From: Oegoconia quadripuncta
Taxonomy: Eukaryota > Arthropoda > Insecta > Lepidoptera > Autostichidae
NCBI GenBank assembly: GCA_949316235.1
Contig: OX438744.1
Span: 27,949,578 to 28,013,577 of the forward strand
Direction: 5' to 3'
DNA: 64,000 nt
A model generated the notes under the pieces. That model was not told where the DNA came from. It did no database searches and was given only the letters and a program-made list of their open reading frames with translations. Below, piece by piece: positions 44,463 through 53,441 of the stretch. Position numbers and translations under genes: made by a program. Positions within the stretch are counted from its first letter, which is position 1, and each line of letters starts with the position of its first letter.

Positions 44463-44471
44463 ATAAATTAC

Positions 44472-44633
44472 CTGAGCGTAATGTTCCTGTATAGCCTCAA
44501 TGAAGGGCCAATTGTTACAGTCACAAGCGATGGGGTTGCCAGCTAACCACACTTTTCGTTCTGGCACCGAGAATAGTGCCGCTGCTGTCATCGCGTTGAC
44601 GCGCTCGACGAGGTTCTTGCTTATATTCAACTC
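44472..44633 (-). CDS. Toll-like receptor, exon 6 (last LRR and LRRCT start)
   Basis: 54 codons in phase 0: 'ELNISKNLVERVNAMTAAAL', then 'LAGNPIACDCNNWPFIEAIQ' and 'EHYAQ'. This is the end of the membrane-proximal LRR and the C-terminal cap cysteines (NPxxCDC). The acceptor is 'catcttcttccag' and the donor is 'gtaatt'. Joined to exon 5 it completes the LRR 'FPVTLR|ELNISKN'. The next exon supplies further cap cysteines just before the TM helix. Confidence 0.9.
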
Positions 44634-44767
44634 CTGGAAGAAGATGAAGTAGAATGTATATTAATTTAGAGACACCTGAAAGAAATAACTGCATCTGTTG
44701 CTCAAGATAATTACGTATCATGAGTTTAATGGATGGATAGGGTTGTGATACCAGTAAAAATACTCAC

Positions 44768-45103
44768 ACGTAATGTAACAGGGAAGTCTTCAGCTTTGAG
44801 TGCTTTGATGCGATTGTTGTGTGCGTTCAAAGTCGTCAATCCTTCTATTTTTGGGATTTCATGCAGCTCTTGACACAACGCTGTTACTGTCCCATCACTC
44901 CACTGCCGTCTGCAGACGCAAGTGGCGCAAGTGTATCTGTCGCATTCTATATCCTCGATTGGCACCGATGTTAGGTTGATCCCACTGCTGCACCGGGCCC
45001 CGTTTATTTTGGCTCGACTGATATTTCGCATGGCACGTGCCAACCAACCGTGATGGCATGAGCAGTCCAATAACGAGTCCATCCACAGCGTCAGATTCGT
45101 ATC
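44768..45103 (-). CDS. Toll-like receptor, exon 5 (LRRCT, LRRNT, LRR)
   Basis: 112 codons in phase 0 at both ends: 'DTNLTLWMDSLLDCSCHHGW' and cysteines further on ('GARCSS', 'IECDRYTCATCVCRRQ') forming one C-terminal cap followed by an N-terminal cap, then 'LTTLNAHNNRIKALKAEDFP'. This second LRR block after an internal cap is the multiple-cysteine-cluster architecture of insect Toll-1-type receptors. The acceptor is 'tcacacacag' and the donor is 'gtgagt'. The intron to exon 6 is only 134 bp. Confidence 0.9.
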
Positions 45104-45214
45104 CTGTGTGTGATAGTCAAAATATTTTTATTCGGTGGACAATAGTACTTGTAAGAAAAAAATTGGTTCAAGCCTTCGCTTTCCTTTTTTATGATATACA
45201 TACATACACATACA

Positions 45215-45490
45215 TAATGTCACGCCTGTTTCCCGTAGCGGTAGGCAGAGAACACAGACTTCCACTTGCTACGATCCTGACACACCTCTTCTGTTTCCTT
45301 CACTCTCATAAGGTTGTTCATACATGCTCGTCGGTTTAGGGTACTCTTGACTTGACCTTTCTTTAAGACGTCCCCGATTTGATCATGGTACGTTCGCCGT
45401 GGTCTTCCCCTACCAATACTACCATCCACATTCGCTTTGTATATCTCTTTCGTAAGTCTTCTTTCATTCATCCTCTCCACATGTCCAAAC
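45215..45490 (-). pseudogene. RTE-like LINE ORF C-terminus
   Basis: The minus frame of 86 codons reads '[20 protein letters not shown]', '[20 protein letters not shown]', '[20 protein letters not shown]' and ends 'YRYGKQA' at a stop, a well-known C-terminus in lepidopteran LINE ORFs. It lies in Toll intron 4, in the sense direction. Confidence 0.8.
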
Positions 45491-46960
45491 CAGTCACTTT
45501 TTTAAGATATACTATATCATAATAAAGATCTCTATATGTTGTTCCTGACTGTGCTTCATTTCGCCGGTTCTCCTTCCTTCACACCGGAACACAATAGATC
45601 CTTTGAAATTGAGTGCTTACCCACCTAGAGGCAGGAAGAAAGAACCATACCATTCCTTAGTTGTAAAGAGCAACTAACCACTAATACAAATCTAAAATTA
45701 TGGTCTTTATGTATGGTATATGCTTCATAATACCCATTACGCAGTAGCATTCGCTATTCGTCTTAGATTTGCGAGGTGCGGTCAGTTTCTGGATGGGTGG
45801 CCACTACTGGTATTTCATATGAGTGTCTTAGCTTCGTTTAGCAGGTGGGCTAGGGTAGCCTACAGAGGCGGTTTGAAAAAACACCTGGCGCTTATATGGA
45901 TGGGGACCACCAGTGGCGTTTTCATAGGAATGTCTCGGTGCTTCGTCCATAATAAATTACCCAGTTGGTGGCTAATAGGGACGGCTTGAAGCACCGTCTT
46001 GCACGGTCAGCCTTTGGATGGCTGAACAGTAGCTTGTCTCCGTGGTTCAGACTTGAAGGCAATCGTTAACTGGACTTAAGTCCAGTTGATGACCTGAAGA
46101 AGCGGCTTGGAATCATCATGTGGTCACTGTCACTAATAATAATAATAAATAATGTTTATTTCCTGAAAGCCTACTTAAATCTGTTAAAAATATTTTACAC
46201 ATTAGAGAGTAATCTGAGGCCAAGAAACATACGAGGAAGTAATTGACGCTAAAATGGGTCTAAACCTGTACTATAGCGTCAACTGTATATTAGTAGTTGC
46301 TGATTACCAACTGGGTGATACATAACATTGGTATCCATTAGTGATCATCACAATAATAAAATGTGCAATGAATAAAGTTGCTACTGAGTAGTTTGTGTAT
46401 TATGATTTGAGTGTATGTTGTGATTTGAGTGGTGTATGTGGGTGTACTCCAATCCGCATTGGGCCCACATGATGGATTATGGTCCGTACCCTTTCTATCG
46501 AGAGGAGGTTGGGCTCCAGCAACGGGGAGATAAAGGCTATTGATGTGGTGGTCGTACCTTTGACAATTCCATATAATCTTCTTTATTGAAATGGAACACT
46601 CGCAGGGGATTGGAGCGGAGATCTATTTCGATGGATTTCATGCCTTTCACGTGCTGGAACTGATCGAAATGATAATATTAATTCTTCTGGCGAATTGGCT
46701 AAATTATTTGACATGTGCAATGAGTGAATTTCAAGATAGTTTTTTTTTAAATAGGTAGGTAGTTCTAAATAATTCGATAGTCCCTAGGTGTCAAAGTGTA
46801 GTACGGCCATTGCGATCACAGCGTTACATTTCATTCCGGGACTGAGTCGTCAATGTGACAAAATGTCCAGTGGACGAATTGTTTAATTGTCATAAAGTGC
46901 GAGTGTCGAAATGAATAGGGGTCAAAATTTACAGAGGTTTAAATACGTAACTGTTTTTTT
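45491..46960. other. Toll intron 4, assorted unassigned DNA
   Basis: 45,720-46,100 is GC-richer with no domain recognised (an 89-codon + frame starts at 45,720). 46,136-46,170 is a retroelement tail (AAT repeats and 'aatgtttatttcctgaaagc'). 46,440-46,560 ('tactccaatccgcattgggc', 'cgagaggaggttgggctcca') matches my recollection of a common lepidopteran LINE 3' end. Confidence 0.45.
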
Positions 46961-47125
46961 TTATGCACGATGGGTTCGTACTTGACCTCAATCACACCTG
47001 ATGTTAAGTGAAGATGAGGTCGAAGGTGGAAGCGTACTGACCCGGAAACCCCAACACATTTGGGGGATTGGCTATCTTATCTCTAACAACCGAAACACAA
47101 CAATGCTATTAACATATAACCAAGT
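46960..47125 (-). repeat. SINE-A 3' half, minus strand
   Basis: 'tatgcacgatgggttcgtac', 'cacctgatgttaagtgaaga', ending at 'caatgctattaacat'. Confidence 0.85.
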
Positions 47126-47285
47126 GCCAAAATGCAAAAGCGACAGCATTTGTAAGTGTTAAAACGTACTCAAAATAAACAGGTGTCACAATATACCTAT
47201 TCCAAATAGGTATATATGTATGATTATACATGGGTCACACTAAAAGTTTTGCACTTCTAGCTAATCGGAACTATTTGAATTTCGA

Positions 47286-47425
47286 TTTTTTTTTATGATT
47301 GACTGGATTCGCGTTTGACCACAATCTCACCTGATGGAAAGTGACGATGTGGTCGAAGATGAAGCACGCGATCCCAGTAGATGCCTATTCACTCTGCTCT
47401 TGAAGATCCCAAGGTTGTAGGATTC
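47286..47425 (-). repeat. LINE tail, minus strand
   Basis: Reverse complement of the 8270-8395 tail: 'tatgattgactggattcgcg', 'actctgctcttgaagatccc'. Confidence 0.6.
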
Positions 47426-47879
47426 ACACTTCTACCAAACTATAAATAGTTTACTCCCATGATTTTAACAATATTACAATGTAACTGTAACACATTATTT
47501 AACCTTTTGTAATTGACAAATGAAACATTTACGTGCGTGATATGTTAAAGATATATTGTTTACAGGATCATTTTTATATTTGACTTCTTAAGCCGGTTCT
47601 CCTGCGCGTGTTTAATTGTAGCTTTACACAAAAACATTTGTTTTCATGTACACATTCCTCCTTTTGAATTTTATAGGTTAGGGCTTAATATATCGCACCA
47701 AAAAACATAACTGTAAATAAAAGAGGCCAACTTCTCATTCAGCTGTCATCATCTAGATTTAATGCCCAGTTTCTAGCGTTTTGTTGAGCAATAAATCTAT
47801 AAATTTGATAGACATGACCTTGAATTGCTGCTGCGGCCACAATCGTGTCCTCACGAGGGGATCTCCTTAACGGTTAATA
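47426..47879. other. Toll intron 4, unassigned
   Basis: No features were recognised. Confidence 0.4.
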
Positions 47880-48303
47880 TTAGGTCCTTACCTATGAAAT
47901 TCGCGTTTTGTATGAAGAATTTCATTAAGACTGTTTTCTCCATACAAACATTTTTGATTTTTTTTTTTGGGAACGGCAAATCCGAATTTAGCTATTCTTT
48001 GTGTGTATTATCGGATAACATTAAGTTAAGTATAGGCAGCGTTAATTGTTAAAAGTAACTGCTTTATAAAAGTTTCAGCGAATCTAAGAAATGATTATGG
48101 GAAGCACATGAAAGAGCTCTGTTCAAATTTTTTTTATTAAGTGATTTAGCCCAGAAATTAGAAAAATATTTCATGTGAAACCTTGAAATAATATTCCATT
48201 TTCCAAATAAAAAACAAATTTGGATATAGCTTTGAAAATCGCAGGAATTGGTACATATGATTAACGAAGAAGAAAAACTCCAATTCCATAGGTAAAGACC
48301 CAA
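47880..48303 (-). mobile_element. MITE-1 copy 4
   Basis: TA|TTAGGTCCTTACCTATGAAA ... GGTAAAGACCCAA|TA, 424 bp, opposite orientation to the others. Its end is about 49 nt from the Toll exon 4 donor. Confidence 0.85.
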
Positions 48304-48352
48304 TATTAATTCTAATATAGACAATTTGCATCATGCAAAAAGAAATACCCAC

Positions 48353-48489
48353 CTCAAATTCTTTGATGCCGTTGTCATACAAGTCGAGATGACTGAGGTC
48401 GGTCATAGGACACATTTTCGTGGTATTTGTGCTTCGTAGGGAAATCTGTTTTGCTAACGCTCTGTTGTCCCGGCGGAATATTCCGTGCG
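48353..48489 (-). CDS. Toll-like receptor, exon 4 (LRRs)
   Basis: 2+135 nt. The leading CG completes a codon begun by the single G at the end of exon 3 (giving Ala). It encodes 'HGIFRRDNRALAKQISLRST', 'NTTKMCPMTDLSHLDLYDNG' and 'IKEFE'. The two LRR cores (ISLRSTN, LDLYDNG) are followed directly by exon 5's cap. The acceptor is AAG type ('gcatatttaag') and its upstream tract is the tail of a SINE-B copy. The donor is 'gtgggt'. The phase fit on both sides supports the exon despite the weak sites. Confidence 0.75.
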
Positions 48490-48513
48490 CTTAAATATGC
48501 AATAAATAAATGA

Positions 48514-49133
48514 ATACCTTTGCACATAACACAGCTCCCTCTATAGTTCCACACTAAGCAACTAGGCTTGTATTATGTATACCATATTATTATGGTTATT
48601 TTTTTTTGTTTTTTATGCACGATAGGTTCGTACTTGACCTAAATCACACGTGATGTTAAGTGAAGATGAAGTCGAAGGTGGAAGCGTACTGACCCGGAAA
48701 CCCCAACACATTTGGGGGACTGGCTATCTTATCTGTAACAACCGAAACACAACAATGCTATTAACATTGCTGCTTGGCGGCAGATTTAGATAAGATGGTG
48801 GTAGCTAGCCAGACGGACATTTAAAATACCCTACCACCAACCAAACCGAGTACTTAAACATGTACCCCGCTAGGAATCGAACCCGCGACCTCCGAGTCGT
48901 AAACCCAATGTTATTTACATTGATCCACGGAGGCGATTAGATATGGTTGATAAATGATATGATGATAGATTAGATATGGTTGATAAATACATTCTTTTTT
49001 ATACATAATAAATGAAAAACATCCATAACTCGGGAACACATTGTATTTATCATACAAACATATGTCCCTAGCGGGATTCGAACCCGCGACCTTTTGTTAT
49101 AGCAGTCAGTTTTTAACCACTACACCAAACATG
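48514..49133 (-). repeat. SINE-B split by a nested SINE-A
   Basis: The SINE-B tail half is at 48,514-48,590 and the head half at 49,000-49,133 ('gcgggattcgaacccgcgac', 'ctacaccaaacatgtag'). Between them lie SINE-A (48,597-48,940) and a duplicated 'gattagatatggttgataaa' (48,937 and 48,971). Confidence 0.75.
48597..48940 (-). repeat. SINE-A, full length, nested in SINE-B
   Basis: 'tatgcacgataggttcgtac' to 'ttgatccacggaggcg'. It interrupts an older SINE-B. Confidence 0.85.
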
Positions 49134-49182
49134 TAGTGAAATATGTAGGTAAAACGAAGTGACGTGCCAAGGATTTCACAAT

Positions 49183-49512
49183 AGGGCAATCCCAACAATG
49201 TTTTTGGGGGTTTTCATCTCGGGGCGATGTAGTCGTCGGCCGCGGCCCGGGAGAGGATGATGCCCCCCGGAGCGACCGGGAGGATGTCGTCGCATCAGGC
49301 CCTGCTGCGCTTCATACCGCTCGCTGATCGCGGTGTGAGGCACGACAGCTCCCCCTACTGCGCTTATGCATTCCCAGGTCCTCCCTACTGCTGAAGAAGG
49401 TCGCCGCGAGGTTTTAGTGGGTAGTCCCACATAACCATCTCGCCGTCCCCCTAGCGAGCGGTATGCATCATGCGTTTCAAAGGGCAATCCCAGCAATGTT
49501 TTTGGGGGTTTT
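49183..49512 (+). mobile_element. LINE-like family E segment between 32-bp direct repeats
   Basis: 'agggcaatcccaacaatgtt...' at 49,183-49,214 recurs at 49,481-49,512 with one difference. The enclosed GC-rich 266 bp read on the minus strand matches 38,896-39,050 ('ggcgacggcg', 'gtggg-act', 'cccactaaaac', 'ggaggacctgggaa'). Confidence 0.7.
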
Positions 49513-49646
49513 ACAGCTAGTGAGATTAGGGCTCCGGGGCAAAATAGATGTTTTTGTGGTGGTAAGTCCCTTAGTCGCCTACGGGAAGAGACGGGCTGGT
49601 CTATTCTTATTACTACGTAAGTAATATATCTTGGAATTCTGCTCAC

Positions 49647-49819
49647 CACCCTTCTGTTCATCATTGCAAAGTTTAAGTAAATGGTTATTTGCCAATGAAA
49701 TCCAGCTCAGTCTGTGATGTGGCATGCTGTCTACTGCGAATTGTATAGTGTCTAGGTAGGGCCAACTGTTGTGCGACAAATCCAGCTGCAGCAGCCAGTA
49801 TTGTTTCGATAATGCTCCC
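49647..49819 (-). CDS. Toll-like receptor, exon 3 (LRRs)
   Basis: 1+171+1 nt. It encodes 'GALSKQYWLLQLDLSHNSWP', 'YLDTIQFAVDSMPHHRLSWI' and 'SLANNHLLKLCNDEQKG'. Two LRR cores (LQLDLSHN, ISLANN) are clear. The acceptor is 'ttcacacag' and the donor is 'gtgagc' at 49,646. The leading G completes Pro from exon 2 and the trailing G pairs with exon 4. Confidence 0.88.
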
Positions 49820-49854
49820 CTGTGTGAAAAAAAGGTTTGTTATTTTTGACAAAA

Positions 49855-50340
49855 ACGAAAAACGTCGGGTGTTGTGCGTGTGTGTTTGAGTTAGTTAGGG
49901 GGGGGGGGGGGGGGGTGAGTGTGTTTGTGAGTGAGTATGTGAGTGAGTGAGTCTGTGAGTGAGTGAGTCTGTGAGTGAGTGAGTCTGTTAGTGAGTGAGT
50001 CTGGGAGTGAGTGAGTCTGTGAGTGAGTGAGTCTGTGAGTGAGTGAGTCTGTTAGTGAGTGAATCTGTTAGTGAGTGAGTCTGTGAGTAAGTGAATGAGT
50101 GTGTAAATGAGTGAACGAGTGTGTATGGGAGTTGTCGTTTCCTGGGGGGCGTCACTTAGGCAGTGTGGTTGTATTTCTTGTCGGGGTTAACACGAGTTGC
50201 GATTGTGACCAAAGTATGAGTGAGTTTGTGTGTATGTAAATGTGCGCATGCATTCTAGTGTATGTGTGTTTATTCAGTCTTTAACCGAACATATCTCAGT
50301 GAAACGTGGTCCGAATTGATATGTTTTTTTACAATTATGT
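49855..50340. repeat. Repeat F copy carrying a G18 run, minisatellite and satellite monomer
   Basis: F-type ends ('aaacgaaaaacgtcgggtgt' and 'tttaaccgaacatatctcag', 'cgtggtccgaattg') enclose G18 (49,898-49,915), a 12-bp GTGAGTGAGTCT minisatellite (about 49,916-50,125) and one inverted monomer of the 60.8-61.9 kb satellite (about 50,136-50,216). Confidence 0.65.
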
Positions 50341-50734
50341 ATTAACAGTGTAATAAGGTTATTGAATTTTCAAAAGTGGACCTGGTATCCCTAGTTAGAT
50401 AAAGCGTTTATTTGCATATTACAGAAACACATACAAAAATATTCGATGCAACAATCATTCTGCTTGGTATTATTCTTACGAAATGTAGCCTTATTTCACA
50501 GTAGTAAAAACAAAAATTAAGTACAACTGTTACAACTTATAATAGAGTTGTATGTGTATCTGTACCACAAATGGACCATCGCTCAGTGTGGATCCTCACC
50601 TATAGCGGTAAGACACTGATTTTCATCTAGTGCCCTGCGAGAGAAAGCGAGGGTAGGGTACCAGTGCAAAAATTTTCAATAACAACCATTTATGAAATCC
50701 GTGTAAACAACCAGTATGCTAAAGAGTTACTAAC

Positions 50735-51027
50735 GGTTCCATGTAGTACAAGGTATTGTGGCTCAGATCCAGCCGGCGTAATTTCTCCAAGTCTTTGAAC
50801 AAGTCCGATTTTATGTAATGCATGTTGCAGTTATTGATTTTCAACGATCGGACAGATTGTGCGCCCATCAGTAAGACAGCTATTGTATCTGCGGATTGAC
50901 GTTCAAAGGACAATGTGTATAATCTGGAGCATATTTTCAACCAGTTCGAGTTCTGGTTCTGGAGACCACTTGTGTCGCATTGCATCACCTGGAACCAAGG
51001 GAATAATTGTTGAGACATTCGAACGAC
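50735..51027 (-). CDS. Toll-like receptor, exon 2 (LRRs)
   Basis: 97 codons + 2 nt in phase 0. It encodes 'VVRMSQQLFPWFQVMQCDTS', 'SRLYTLSFERQ', 'AQSVRSLKINNCNMHYIKSD' and 'LFKDLEKLRRLDLSHNTLYY', then 'MEP'. There are several LRRs; the last is a textbook LRRLDLSHN followed by the PGAL start of the next repeat in exon 3. The acceptor is 'gtagacacgcag' and the donor is 'gttagt'. Confidence 0.88.
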
Positions 51028-51768
51028 CTGCGTGTCTACTCTTGAACGCAATATCAATCTCAATTTAATTTTAATCCAATTCCGATCGTGCTACCGTTTG
51101 GTACTCTTGACATAAATTTTGCCGGGATTTTAATACGCTTGCGATTGTGATGGGATTGTATTGTACAACATGAAGTTAGTTCGAATTTTGTCTTTGCGTC
51201 AAAGCGCCACAGACAAAGAAACTACAAAAGAGAACGAATGAAAGTACGACAGTTGTCAAGAAATGAAAATAAATCTCATTTTGATTATAAATAAATAGCT
51301 ATTAGGTTAATTTTTAACAATAATCACCTAATATTTAACGATTGAATGTGTTTTACTCAGGAATTATTAAATTATTTTCTTTAAAAGTCAAATTGGCTGT
51401 TGGTACCTATGCCTTAGTCCCTTCGCCAAGTACCTTAAAAAACCAAAAGATAACGTTTGTTTGTTTGTAACTCAGACTATATAGGGATACGTTTGTAATA
51501 ACTCGTGGTGTTAACTTTTATGTTTGTGGTTTGTTTTTTAAATCTAATCTAACGCAGTTCTTTCTTTAACTTGGTAAAAAGTTTAGTATACTTAGTGTTT
51601 TCTCTGCCTCAATTCTTTTTAGCTTCCTATTCCCATTTTCCTATTGTAAAATGTAATTAATGGCAGCAGGCAGCATTTGGTGTGATTGAGGATACCAGTC
51701 AAAATCCCTTAATTTTTATTTTAAAATATTTTATGACAATGTAGTAAATGTAGGTAATAATGAAAACT

Positions 51769-52020
51769 TTAATAAAAACTAAAGAAATATACCAAGATAT
51801 TAAATGCAGAATCTAATGCCGGCCACGTGCTGCCCACAACTGTCGTACCAAATTTGCACGAGCTTCCATGCCTCTTTGGACTCATAGATAGCGCTCTATC
51901 GGCGTACCGAGCGATTCGTCTCATATTGCGTCTTTCTCTTACGTCCATTAAATATCCCTCACGCAAAATAACATTTTGTAACAGTAGTCGAGCCATTTTA
52001 AACCGAAAAACACACTTCAC
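51769..52020 (-). CDS. Small hypothetical open frame nested in the Toll intron
   Basis: 83 codons. A second Met at codon 9 gives 'MARLLLQNVILREGYLMDVR', followed by basic 'ERRNMRRIARYADRALSMSP' text and a hydrophobic end. There are no recognised domains. The text looks protein-like (few low-complexity runs) but is unsupported. It may be a small mitochondrial-type or exapted gene, or chance. An ATTAAA-like signal lies just past the stop. Confidence 0.3.
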   Translation of the reverse strand: MKCVFRFKMARLLLQNVILREGYLMDVRERRNMRRIARYADRALSMSPKRHGSSCKFGTTVVGSTWPALDSAFNILVYFFSFY

Positions 52021-52299
52021 TTCACTTTTTTACAGTTTTCAATTTCAAAAAAGTATCTCTGTCGCTATTGTGACAATCCACAATAATTACACAATGTCAA
52101 TGCAATTTATAGCTGTCAAACGCGTCTCAAGAGTGCCAGTTTACAATCCCGGAAAACAATCTCAATGTCATTTAGTTCACTAAATTTTCACGCAATTTAA
52201 TGCCAATGGAGCGCCACCATCGAATTCAAGAGTGCCATTTGACGATTTTTCGCTTGAAATTGTAATTGGATATTGGAATTGTGAGTCAAGAGTAGCCCT

Positions 52300-52600
52300 G
52301 CTGTTTGGTGTAGTTGTTAACCCCGATTGCTATACTAAAAGGTCACGGGATCCAATCCCATATACCCGAGTAATAGATGTTGATATACATACATACCGTC
52401 ACGACCTTTAGCCAATATGGTAAGAGATATCCCAAACATGGAGGTTCAAACACCTCCACGGTTCACCTTACGAAATATGCGGAATTGCACACGTGACTGG
52501 AGTCTATATATGTTTTTCGGTGGAAAATCCCTTAGTCGCCTTTTTCGACTTAAACGGAAAGACATGGGTTGGTTCTATTCACTGAAAAAAAAGGTTATTT
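52300..52600 (+). repeat. SINE-B head and retroelement tail
   Basis: 52,300-52,365 'ctgtttggtgtagttgttaa', 'gctatactaaaaggtcacgg'; 52,395-52,560 matches 33,040-33,210. Confidence 0.5.
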
Positions 52601-53060
52601 AAATGTAACTGAACTTTCGTCTACCTGTAACTTAAAAAAAGTGACGAGCTAACTACGGCAATACCTAACCAAAATCAGATGGGTTAATTTTCTACCAAAC
52701 AATTTGTGTTGTATATTGCTACACACTATTAGCTATGTCTAATGAAAACGTTTGTTTATGGCTTACCACAAATTTTAAAATATTCTATTGAAATAGAAAT
52801 ACTGTTTTGTTGAGTATAGATTTACTATTTGTTTCAACCTTACAATATTTGCAATTTACTTTAGTCTAATGATCTCTTTATACTTAAACAAAATAAATCA
52901 TTACATATAACCAATTTTAATAATCTTTTATTCAATTTGTTTGATTCCCTTTAAACAAAATGCTTTGACTGTAAGTAGTCAAACTATTAAGCTATATGGT
53001 TAAATCACCTTGTTTATGTACAGCAAAACTTACTTACGTTACTTATAACCAAAGTTGTTG
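52601..53060. other. Intron DNA, nothing recognised
   Basis: AT-rich, no repeat match. Confidence 0.4.
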
Positions 53061-53067
53061 TTAAATA

Positions 53068-53244
53068 GAGTTCACATACCTATACGGGATCGAGTAGGTC
53101 TCATCGTCACCTTTTTTATCCCAAAAAACACCACATCGTATGACCAAGTTTGATTTTGACAGAGTCATGAATTTGAGACACATGGAACTTGGATAAAAAA
53201 GGTGAAGGTGAGACTTACTGGATCTAGTATAGGTGTGTGAGCCC
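53068..53244. mobile_element. Hairpin MITE with 54-bp arms, TA-flanked
   Basis: GAGTTCACATACCTATACGG... at the left and its inverse (...GTATAGGTGTGTGAGCCC) at the right, with about eight mismatches by eye over 54 bp; TA on both sides. It lies about 200 bp past the stop of the transposase-like gene. Its ends are not CACTA-type, so it is probably not that gene's own terminus. Confidence 0.7.
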
Positions 53245-53441
53245 TACTAACGATTACTCAAGAAAGGGGTCATTAAAGAAAAAATATTGTTCATGTTATA
53301 ATCTTTATTTCTTTAAATCAATCACATAGTAGAGAAAAAATATTTTCTATTTTTCCTACTTTCGATACTTAATCATTTGGAATTTTTAAATTTGCAATAG
53401 TGTAATTTGGATATTCTGTCCGATAAATAATCCTAACTTTA

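Larger units (their letters stand above)
43028..44471. other. Toll intron 6 with MITE-1, an RTE fragment and a tandem repeat
   Basis: The intron between exon 6 (donor gtaatt) and exon 7 is about 1.4 kb. It holds MITE-1 copy 3, an RTE-like remnant and a 51-bp minisatellite, listed separately. Confidence 0.7.

Noticed and set aside
44083..44546. Open frames of 77-112 codons in four frames
   Set aside because: Produced by the 51-bp tandem repeat, whose length is a multiple of three.
53068..53244. Terminal inverted repeat of the transposase-like element
   Set aside because: Both arms lie together on one side of the genes and no matching copy was seen upstream of 59,942; it is a separate MITE.
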